From positions 1 to 6,836 of the forward strand of contig CACYDY010000320.1 in NCBI GenBank assembly GCA_902773245.1: a DNA stretch of 6,836 nucleotides, given 5' to 3'. The stretch comes from an uncultured Ruminococcus sp. (GTDB lineage: Bacteria; Bacillota; Clostridia; Oscillospirales; Acutalibacteraceae). The position numbers and the translations under genes were made by a program. The notes under the pieces are model-generated. The model had not been told where the DNA came from. It saw only the letters and a program-made list of their open reading frames with translations, and made no database searches. This document shows, in pieces, positions 1 through 5,445 of this stretch (position 1 is the first letter of the stretch; every line of letters starts with the position of its first letter).

Positions 1-8
1 AGGAGAAA
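1..8 (+). promoter_or_regulatory. Ribosome binding site of the sulfur carrier gene
   Basis: AGGAGAAA lies five bases before the ATG at 14 and is a good Shine-Dalgarno match. It supports this start. No promoter can be seen because the window begins here, and the gene may be internal to a longer upstream operon. Confidence 0.75.
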
Positions 9-13
9 TAATT

Positions 14-220
14 ATGAAAATAACAGTATCGGGAGAAACAAAAGAGGTACGACAGGGTCTGACCATCGCTCAGCTGATAATAGACGAGAAGGTGGAAACA
101 CCGGAGTACGTTACGGTTACCGTAAACGATGAATTTCTTAAATCGGGAAGCTTTGAAGAAACAATACTTCAAGAAAACGACACAGTTGAATTTCTTTATT
201 TTATGGGAGGCGGTCGCTGA
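14..220 (+). CDS. ThiS/MoaD-like sulfur carrier protein with C-terminal Gly-Gly-Gly-Arg
   Basis: This is a small cytoplasmic beta-grasp (ubiquitin-like) sulfur carrier of 68 residues, the usual size for ThiS-type proteins. Seen in the sequence: an N-terminal MKITVSGE strand, a VTVNDEFL middle segment, and a C-terminal EFLYFMGGG tail typical of the family. Carriers of this kind are adenylated on the terminal glycine by an E1-like enzyme and then hold sulfide as a thiocarboxylate. Here one Arg follows the glycines, so the encoded tail is not directly activatable. The JAMM protease gene two positions downstream is the obvious candidate to remove it, as HcyD removes the terminal Ala of HcyS in Wolinella. 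ThiG/ThiH and molybdopterin synthase partners are absent from the window, so amino-acid sulfur assimilation is more likely than thiamin or molybdenum cofactor synthesis. The TGA overlaps the next ATG by one base. Confidence 0.88.
   Translation: MKITVSGETKEVRQGLTIAQLIIDEKVETPEYVTVTVNDEFLKSGSFEETILQENDTVEFLYFMGGGR
205..210 (+). promoter_or_regulatory. Ribosome binding site of the E1-like gene, embedded in the carrier's Gly codons
   Basis: GGGAGG sits nine bases before the ATG at 220. It is formed by the last base of the Met codon and the first two Gly codons of the carrier tail. The functional Gly tail and the translation signal of its activating enzyme therefore occupy the same bases. Confidence 0.65.
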
Positions 221-1029
221 TGGCTTTTACTAACGAACAGCTGGAGAGATATTCGCGTCATATTATTCTTAAAGAGATCGGCGCAAAAGGTCAGAAAAAG
301 CTTCTGAATGCGAAAGTCCTTATTATCGGTGCAGGAGGGCTTGGAGCTCCCGCAGCTATGTATCTGGCAGCTGCAGGAGTCGGTACGATAGGAATTGCAG
401 ATGCCGATGAGGTAGATCTTTCAAATCTGCAGCGACAGATAATCCACGCCACAAAGGATATCGGTAAGCCGAAGGTGCAGTCGGCAAAAGAAACTATGAA
501 CGAGTTGAATCCCGATGTTACCGTAAATACTTACCATACTTTTGTTACGAGTGAAAACATAAGAGAAATAATACGTGATTATGACTTTGTCATAGACGGA
601 ACGGACAATTTCCCGGCAAAATTTTTGATCAACGATGCGTGCGTAATGGAAAAGAAACCATTCTCACACGCAGGCATTATCCGATTTAAAGGGCAACTTA
701 TGACGTATGTTCCGGGAGAAGGTCCGTGTTACCGCTGTGTATTCAAAAATCCGCCGCCGAAAGACGCAGTTCCGACCTGCAAGCAGGCAGGCGTTGTTGG
801 GGCTATGGGCGGAGTGATCGGCAGCCTGCAGGCAATGGAGGCTATCAAATACATAGTAGGCAAGGGGCAGCTGCTCACGGGATATTTGCTGACATACGAC
901 GCTTTGAATATGGAGTTCAGAAAGGTAAGGCTTCCTAAGAAAACCGATACCTGTGCCGTTTGCGGAGAATCTCCAACAATTACAAAGCTTATAGATTATG
1001 AACAGACAGAATGTGACGGTGTATTATGA
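220..1029 (+). CDS. E1-like ThiF/MoeB/HesA sulfur carrier adenylyltransferase
   Basis: This 269-residue enzyme is predicted to use ATP-Mg to adenylate the C-terminal glycine of the upstream carrier, preparing it for sulfur loading in the cytoplasm. Visible motifs are the nucleotide-binding GAGGLG (residues 37-42), the acidic/Arg cluster D61-x-D63...N69-x-x-R72-Q73, K85 in GKPKV, and the DGTDNF motif with the conserved Asp129. A structural zinc site is provided by CYRC (C170, C173) and CAVC (C245, C248). Cys187 in PTCKQAG matches the position of the conserved Cys of MoeB/ThiF. There is no C-terminal rhodanese domain, so another protein must supply the sulfur. The length is typical of the family. 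The ATG overlaps the carrier stop by one base and the gene's own stop overlaps the next ATG by four, implying translational coupling. Wolinella HcyF is a functional analogue. Assignment to thiamin or Moco pathways cannot be formally excluded. Confidence 0.92.
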   Translation: MAFTNEQLERYSRHIILKEIGAKGQKKLLNAKVLIIGAGGLGAPAAMYLAAAGVGTIGIADADEVDLSNLQRQIIHATKDIGKPKVQSAKETMNELNPDVTVNTYHTFVTSENIREIIRDYDFVIDGTDNFPAKFLINDACVMEKKPFSHAGIIRFKGQLMTYVPGEGPCYRCVFKNPPPKDAVPTCKQAGVVGAMGGVIGSLQAMEAIKYIVGKGQLLTGYLLTYDALNMEFRKVRLPKKTDTCAVCGESPTITKLIDYEQTECDGVL

Positions 1030-1436
1030 TCAGATTAAAAAAAGAAGATTTCAACATCATGCTTGATCATGCGGTCGGAGAGCTTCCCAATGAAGCTTGC
1101 GGATTGATCGCAGGTGAAAAGAACGGTTCGGATAAGGTGATAAAAAAGGTATATTTGCTTACCAATACCGATCACTCAAACGAGCATTTTTCCCTCGACC
1201 CGAAGGAGCAGCTTGCAGCGGTCAGGGATATGCGGAAAAACGGGCTTGTTCCGCTTGGAAATTGGCATTCTCACCCTGAAACTCCGTCACGTCCCTCCGA
1301 TGAGGATAAGCGGCTTGCTTATGACAGCACGGCAAGCTACCTGATACTGTCGCTGATGCACAGTGATAAACCGGTGCTGAATGCTTTTCACATTGAGGGA
1401 AACACTGCGGAAAGGGAAGAGCTGGTCATTGAATAA
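1026..1436 (+). CDS. JAMM/MPN+ (M67-type) metalloprotease, likely carrier-tail processing enzyme
   Basis: This 136-residue zinc isopeptidase-like protein has the complete JAMM signature: Glu23 in PNEACGL, then His81-Ser-His83, seven residues, Ser91 and Asp94 (HxHx7SxxD). All catalytic and metal ligands are therefore present. Known bacterial homologues act on sulfur carriers: Mec+ cleaves the CysO-cysteine adduct, and HcyD removes the extra C-terminal residue of HcyS. The carrier at 14-220 carries an extra Arg, so removal of that Arg is the best-supported role. Release of a carrier-bound amino-acid adduct is a second possibility and the two need not exclude each other. The ATG lies inside the E1-like gene's stop (ATGA, 4-nt overlap), and the preceding GGTG is only a weak ribosome binding site, so coupling is likely. 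It is predicted to be cytoplasmic, with no signal peptide or membrane segment. Confidence 0.9.
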   Translation: MIRLKKEDFNIMLDHAVGELPNEACGLIAGEKNGSDKVIKKVYLLTNTDHSNEHFSLDPKEQLAAVRDMRKNGLVPLGNWHSHPETPSRPSDEDKRLAYDSTASYLILSLMHSDKPVLNAFHIEGNTAEREELVIE

Positions 1437-1464
1437 TACGCCGTAAAATGTAAAGGTGATCCAT

Positions 1465-2460
1465 ATGAATAAAGTTTGCCTGTATTTGAAAAATAGTGAA
1501 TTTTTGGCTAAGCTCACCGCCCTGCATATCTGGGGAGAGGAAACAGGCTTTGAAATAAGAGCAGTATGCGGCGATATGAGAACGCTGCAAAAAATTACCG
1601 AAAACAACTCCTTCGATCTGCTCATAGCAGAAAGTGAACTTATTGACAGCAGTAATTACAGAGATTTTTTGTGTTTACGCTCACCAAAAAAGGCAGCGCA
1701 CATAGTTTTGTGCGGCGAAACTGCCGATTTTGAGTCGGCGCGCAAGGGTTTAATGATCGGTGCGGAGGAGTATTTTGTACTGCCTTTCGACGAGCATTTA
1801 TTTAAGGATTATTTTGACGTTCTCAGCGCTCACAGCCAAGCCTTGTCAGTTGAAAATAAGATCCGGTCGAAGGCTTGCTCACAAAAGCTGTATAAATTAT
1901 TTAATGAACGCAGCGATGTGAAAGGATATCTGTACCAGCTTGAGAGCAGCGGCTATCTTGCCGATGCGGTTGACGGAACCTTAAGGGAGCTTTTCTGCAA
2001 ATACGAATGGCTTGATATGTATTTTAACGAAATTGATATCTGCTCCGACAGTCTTTTTAACGAAGCAGAGCAAATAAGCAGATTCCTTGATCTGTATGAA
2101 ACATTCTCCGCATTATATCCTGCGCATAATGATGCATTGAATAATTTGATAGAGTATGTTCTGTTCAATCCCGAAAGTGATCTCAGACAAAAGGTATTGT
2201 CTGAGGAAATGCACATCAATAAGTCGTATCTCAGCACCATTTTTACCGCGCAGACAGGAATAAGATTTGTTGATTATATTTCAAACGTTCGTCTGTATCG
2301 TGCGGCATGGCTTCTTAAGAATACCGAAATGAAGATCAACGAAATTGCGCTGCGTATAGAGTACAAAGATGTTGCATATTTTTCCAAGCTTTTTAAGAGA
2401 AAATTCGGCTGCTCGCCTTCGGAGTACCGTTTGCCCGACAGCTATGATTTTGAGATTTGA
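1465..2460 (+). CDS. AraC-family transcriptional regulator with degenerate receiver-like N-terminus
   Basis: The C-terminal 100 or so residues form a clear AraC/XylS double helix-turn-helix: SEEMHINKSYLSTIFTAQTG, then NEIALRIEYKDVAYFSKLFK and KFGCSPSEYR. The first 120 or so residues align by eye with YesN-type receiver domains but lack the phosphorylation apparatus. The acidic pair is replaced by Lys9-Asn10, the phosphoacceptor Asp by Glu56 (DLLIAE), the switch Ser/Thr by Cys83 and the conserved Lys by Leu106 (FVLPF). The middle region (about 125-225) is unassigned. I chose the ATG at 1465 (331 residues) over the in-frame GTG at 1456 because AAAGGTGAT at 1452-1460 is then a well-placed ribosome binding site. 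The gene lies 28 nt after the protease gene and 10 nt before the dehydrogenase, so it likely controls the taurine genes and perhaps the whole operon. Its effector is unknown. Confidence 0.88.
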   Translation: MNKVCLYLKNSEFLAKLTALHIWGEETGFEIRAVCGDMRTLQKITENNSFDLLIAESELIDSSNYRDFLCLRSPKKAAHIVLCGETADFESARKGLMIGAEEYFVLPFDEHLFKDYFDVLSAHSQALSVENKIRSKACSQKLYKLFNERSDVKGYLYQLESSGYLADAVDGTLRELFCKYEWLDMYFNEIDICSDSLFNEAEQISRFLDLYETFSALYPAHNDALNNLIEYVLFNPESDLRQKVLSEEMHINKSYLSTIFTAQTGIRFVDYISNVRLYRAAWLLKNTEMKINEIALRIEYKDVAYFSKLFKRKFGCSPSEYRLPDSYDFEI

Positions 2461-2465
2461 GGTGG
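2459..2465 (+). promoter_or_regulatory. tauF: Ribosome binding site fixing a TTG start for the dehydrogenase
   Basis: GAGGTGG overlaps the end of the regulator gene and stands five bases before the TTG at 2471. It argues against the upstream in-frame ATGs at 2369 and 2444, which would add residues encoded inside the regulator's helix-turn-helix region. The TTG at 2468 is a less well-spaced alternative. Confidence 0.65.
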
Positions 2466-2470
2466 TTTTG

Positions 2471-3565
2471 TTGAATTGGATTTACAAGCAGCCGGTTGAG
2501 ATAGTTTTTGGTGTCGGTGAGCTTGGCTGCGTTGCTCAAAGACTTGGCAATGCAAAAAAAGCTTTGGTTATCACAAATAGTTTTTTTGCAGATAACGAAA
2601 ATGTAAAAAGAGTTATAGCTGAGCTTGGTGCGGCGGTTTTTGCCGAGGTATCGGAGAATCCCGATGTTTCCGAGGTTAACAGGTGCAGCAGATTAATAAG
2701 AGAGATAAAAAGCGATGTTATTATTGCAATCGGAGGCGGAAGCGTAATAGATCTTGCAAAAGCTGCTTCGGCAAGAGTCGGCGATATCAGAGAGTATCAC
2801 GGCACAGGCAAACTGCTTCCAGAAAAGGAAAACGTGAGGGTGATTGCCGTTCCGACAACGGCGGGTACAGGCAGCGAGGTAACAAATGTTTCGGTGCTTA
2901 CCGATCGTGAAACCGGGAAAAAATGTCCTATCGTTTCGGACGGCTTTTTCCCTCGGCTTGCCGTGATCGATCCGCTGTTGACGGTGTCCATGCCGCCAAA
3001 GGTAACTGCAAGCACCGGTATTGATGTTCTGTGCCATGCGATAGAAGGATACTGGAGTAAAGGTCATCAGCCGATATGCGACGAGTTTGCGGTGTGTGCC
3101 GCAAAGAAGGTTTTTCGATGGTTAAGGATCGCTTACGAACAGCCCGAAAACATTGAAGCACGCATAAATATGGCTCAAGCTTCGATGTTTGCGGGACTTG
3201 CTTTTTCGCTTCCCAAAACTACCGCTTCTCATGCTTGTTCCTTTCCACTTACGAGTATATACGGTATACCTCATGGTGAAGCGTGCGGACTTACTCTCGA
3301 TTTCTTCACTCGTGTAAACAGTGTTGACAGACGCACCGCAGAGCTTGCTCAAAGGCTTGAATTTTCATCAGCCGATGAACTTGCAGACCGAATTTACGAA
3401 TTAAAAAAACAAATCGGACTTCGTGTCGGACTCTCCGACCTTAATTTGTCCGAAAACCGGATCAGGGAGCTTGTAAAGAAAAGTCATCACCCTAATCTGC
3501 TGAATAATCCTATCGAAATTACAGATGAAATACTGTATTCGTTATATAACGAATTAAGAAAGTGA
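2471..3565 (+). CDS. tauF: Iron-type alcohol dehydrogenase, probable sulfoacetaldehyde reductase
   Basis: This is a 364-residue group III metal-dependent alcohol dehydrogenase, predicted to reduce sulfoacetaldehyde to isethionate with NAD(P)H. The N-terminal Rossmann-like half shows GGGSVIDLAK (residues 88-97) and PTTAGTGSEVT (128-138). The helical metal-binding half has all four expected ligands: Asp185 and His189 (DVLCH), His254 (TASHACS) and His268 (IPHG). The CHAIEGYWS and TTASHACSFPLT stretches resemble, from memory, the branch holding Bifidobacterium TauF and phosphonoacetaldehyde reductases. Substrate choice between sulfo- and phosphonoacetaldehyde therefore rests on the adjacent Toa-like aminotransferase. 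It starts at TTG, giving MNWIYKQPVEIVFG, a normal family N-terminus. It lies 10 nt after the regulator and 11 nt before toa. The family is well supported and the substrate is an inference. Confidence 0.85.
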   Translation: MNWIYKQPVEIVFGVGELGCVAQRLGNAKKALVITNSFFADNENVKRVIAELGAAVFAEVSENPDVSEVNRCSRLIREIKSDVIIAIGGGSVIDLAKAASARVGDIREYHGTGKLLPEKENVRVIAVPTTAGTGSEVTNVSVLTDRETGKKCPIVSDGFFPRLAVIDPLLTVSMPPKVTASTGIDVLCHAIEGYWSKGHQPICDEFAVCAAKKVFRWLRIAYEQPENIEARINMAQASMFAGLAFSLPKTTASHACSFPLTSIYGIPHGEACGLTLDFFTRVNSVDRRTAELAQRLEFSSADELADRIYELKKQIGLRVGLSDLNLSENRIRELVKKSHHPNLLNNPIEITDEILYSLYNELRK

Positions 3566-3576
3566 GTGTGATACAT

Positions 3577-4911
3577 ATGTTGGATATCACAAGAGAACAG
3601 GTTCTTGAATATGACCATAATTTTAATCAACACCCGTGGCTAAAGGGTAATATAGACCCGATCCCCGTGGAAAGAGCCGACGGAATATATTTCTGGGATT
3701 ACAACGGAAAGCGTTATTATGATATGTCCTCACAGCTTGCAAACGTAAACCTGGGATACGGAAACAAGGAGATCATAGCTGCGATCCATGAGCAGGTGGA
3801 AATATTGCCTTATATTGCGCCTGCTTACGCTTCCGGTCCTCGCGCAAAGCTTGCAAAGGAGCTGATCGAGCTTGCCCCGGATAATATGGCTAAGGTCTTT
3901 TTTACCTGCGGAGGCTCGGACGCCAACGAAGCGGCTATCTATGCGGCAAGAACCTTTACAGGCAAGAGCAAGATACTCTCACGCTACAGAAGCTACCACG
4001 GTTCTACCTTGGGTTCGGGAAATCTTTCGGGTGATCCCAGGCGATTTGCCCTCGAAACACCTGCCGCAACAGGTTTTCTGAAATTTTTTGACCCCTATAC
4101 TTACCGTTCCGATATTGAGTTTAAAAACGATGAGGAAGCCTCTTCCTATTATCTTAAGCTTTTGGAGGAGCAGATACAGTACGAGGGAGCGGATAATATT
4201 GCAGCGATTGAGGTGGAATCGATCACAGGAGCAAACGGCGTTATAATACCGCCCGACGGATATTTGCAGGGACTCAGGACTCTTTGCGACAAGTACGGTA
4301 TTCTCCTGATCTGTGACGAGGTAATGGCAGGTTTTGGACGTACCGGTAAAATGTTTGCATTTGAGCATTGGGGAATAAAGCCTGATATCATCCCTTTTGC
4401 AAAAGGAGTGACCTGCGGATACGTGCAGCTTGGCGGTATCATAATGAGCAGGGAAATTTCAGAATACTTTAATGATCATACATTCCTGTACGGACTGACA
4501 TACAGCGGACATTCGCTTGCTTGTGCGGCAGGACTTGCGGCTGTGAATTATTACCGTGATCATAATATTCTCGATCATGTCAACGAAATAGGTGTGGTAT
4601 TTGGGGAACTGCTGGAAGAATTGAAGAAAAATCACAGATCAGTCGGTGATGTGCGATATATAGGTCTTTTCGGAGCAGTTGAGCTTATGCGTGACAGAGA
4701 GAAGAAAATCCCGCTCGTTCCTTACGGGTATGATGAAAATAAGACTATGGCACGTATCCAAGGGCTTTTAAAAGAAAGAGGATTTGCTGCGTTCGGACGT
4801 GAGAACAATATCAACATAACGCCTCCGCTCATCATAACGGAGGAAGAACTCAGAAACGCATTCAAAATTCTCGATGAAGTTCTTACCATAGTGGATAACG
4901 AATTTATTTGA
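3577..4911 (+). CDS. toa: Class III PLP aminotransferase, probable taurine:2-oxoglutarate aminotransferase
   Basis: This is a fold-type I PLP enzyme of 444 residues, predicted to transfer the amino group of taurine to 2-oxoglutarate, giving sulfoacetaldehyde and glutamate. Visible elements are the PLP phosphate-binding CGGSDANEAA (111-120), the YHG motif (140-142), DEV with Asp247 contacting the pyridine nitrogen, and Lys276 (PFAKGV) as the Schiff-base lysine. From the ATG at 3577, Trp21 (HPWLKG) and Arg156 (GDPRR) fall exactly at the positions I recall reported as sulfonate-contacting in Bifidobacterium kashiwanohense Toa. This supports both the start and the substrate. An upstream in-frame GTG at 3562 would add five residues and is less likely. 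The partner reductase ends 11 nt upstream. Translation ends in three consecutive in-frame stops (TGA TAA TAG, 4909-4917). Another omega-amino acid substrate such as beta-alanine is possible but less well supported. Confidence 0.87.
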   Translation: MLDITREQVLEYDHNFNQHPWLKGNIDPIPVERADGIYFWDYNGKRYYDMSSQLANVNLGYGNKEIIAAIHEQVEILPYIAPAYASGPRAKLAKELIELAPDNMAKVFFTCGGSDANEAAIYAARTFTGKSKILSRYRSYHGSTLGSGNLSGDPRRFALETPAATGFLKFFDPYTYRSDIEFKNDEEASSYYLKLLEEQIQYEGADNIAAIEVESITGANGVIIPPDGYLQGLRTLCDKYGILLICDEVMAGFGRTGKMFAFEHWGIKPDIIPFAKGVTCGYVQLGGIIMSREISEYFNDHTFLYGLTYSGHSLACAAGLAAVNYYRDHNILDHVNEIGVVFGELLEELKKNHRSVGDVRYIGLFGAVELMRDREKKIPLVPYGYDENKTMARIQGLLKERGFAAFGRENNINITPPLIITEEELRNAFKILDEVLTIVDNEFI

Positions 4912-5006
4912 TAATAGTTTATAAATAATTGTCCGCAGCCTGAGAGTTTTTCCTATCGATCCAAAGACTTTAATATATTTGACATTATTGATGTCGCTCA
5001 TACCCC

Positions 5007-5040
5007 AAAGCCCCTTTTCCCCGGAGGAAAGGGGCTTTTT
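5007..5040 (+). terminator. Rho-independent terminator of the sulfur/taurine operon
   Basis: An 11-bp perfect stem pairs AAAGCCCCTTT (5007-5017) with AAAGGGGCTTT (5028-5038). Two further C-G pairs can form inside past a bulged T, and the stem runs into a T tract at 5036-5040. It lies about 95 nt after the toa stop and is oriented to end plus-strand transcription. No other strong terminator is seen between the genes upstream, which fits a single transcript. Confidence 0.93.
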
Positions 5041-5113
5041 AGGTGGCGTGGCTTACGCCCCGAATCCTGCATACAGTTAATCTGCTCTTAAGTTGCGGAT
5101 TGTGAATTAATTA

Positions 5114-5140
5114 AGGAACCAATCAAGTTTTTGGTTTCCT
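5114..5140. repeat. Imperfect inverted repeat (hairpin)
   Basis: AGGAACCAA (5114-5122) pairs with TTGGTTTCCT (5131-5140) with one bulged base and an 8-nt loop. No T tract follows on the plus strand, so it is not an obvious terminator. Its role is unknown. Confidence 0.5.
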
Positions 5141-5224
5141 ATCGGAGAGATTGTAAACGTTCCGGAATTGTACCGCATTGAATAAAAAAACATTTGCTCC
5201 GACTCACCTGAACTTCTTTATGAG

Positions 5225-5286
5225 ATCAACAACGAGAAAAAACGTATATAAAAGAAAAAGATGATTGACGTTATGACGTTGTTGAT
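5225..5286. repeat. Nested inverted repeat upstream of the promoter
   Basis: ATCAACAACG (5225-5234) and CGTTGTTGAT (5277-5286) are perfect 10-bp inverted arms. Inside them AACGT (5241-5245) and ACGTT (5268-5272) form a second collinear pair. The structure ends 32 nt before the -35 box of the secreted-protein gene, where a regulator could bind. A chance occurrence is possible at this length. Confidence 0.4.
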
Positions 5287-5318
5287 TATTTATATAGGAT
5301 TTAATTTGATGTATTCTA

Positions 5319-5347
5319 TTGACACCCATATTCGATGGTGATATAAT
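5319..5347 (+). promoter_or_regulatory. Consensus SigA-type promoter of the secreted-protein gene
   Basis: TTGACA (5319-5324) and TATAAT (5342-5347) are both perfect matches to the housekeeping consensus, separated by exactly 17 nt in AT-rich DNA. Transcription would start near 5354, giving a leader of about 90 nt. No known riboswitch is recognised in that leader. Confidence 0.92.
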
Positions 5348-5432
5348 ATAAAATAATTAAATAGCGCTTTCATATTTTGTGCATTTATGGGAGTTTAGGC
5401 CTTTTCTTATTACAAACCGAATATTTTTTAAC

Positions 5433-5440
5433 GAGGTGAG
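5433..5440 (+). promoter_or_regulatory. Ribosome binding site of the secreted-protein gene
   Basis: GAGGTGAG stands five bases before the ATG at 5446 and is a strong Shine-Dalgarno match. It fixes the start of the partial gene that follows. Confidence 0.85.
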
Positions 5441-5445
5441 TTTTT

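Larger units (their letters stand above)
4912..5445 (+). other. 534-nt intergenic region without a supported gene
   Basis: No frame here gives a convincing protein; all are short and broken by stops. The stretch holds the operon terminator (5007-5040), small inverted repeats at 5045-5059 (GGCGT/ACGCC), 5079-5101 (AATCTGC/GCGGATT with one wobble) and 5114-5140, a longer-range repeat at 5225-5286, and the promoter and leader of the secreted-protein gene (5319-5445). Between 5141 and 5224 I see nothing identifiable. Confidence 0.8.

Noticed and set aside
14..1029. Thiamin (ThiS/ThiF) or molybdenum cofactor (MoaD/MoeB) pathway assignment
   Set aside because: No ThiG, ThiH, MoaE or related gene is in the window, the carrier has an Arg after its glycines, and a JAMM protease is linked. 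These fit the HcyS/CysO-type systems better, though upstream genes are not visible.
3979..4442. Minus-strand open frames of 129 and 97 codons
   Set aside because: They are opposite conserved PLP-enzyme motifs of toa, have no credible ribosome binding site and no recognisable product.
2471..4911. Phosphonate (2-aminoethylphosphonate) metabolism
   Set aside because: The dehydrogenase resembles phosphonoacetaldehyde reductases, but no PEP mutase, decarboxylase or PhnW-type class V transaminase is present, and the aminotransferase has the Trp21/Arg156 pair associated with taurine.
4768..5001. Minus-strand open frame of 77 codons at the end of toa
   Set aside because: It overlaps the conserved 3' end of toa on the opposite strand and has no recognisable domain.
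5183..5250. Short stop-flanked coding-like stretch (SPELLYEINNEKKRI)
   Set aside because: It has no start codon, is bounded by stops and is too short to assign. A gene remnant is possible but unsupported.
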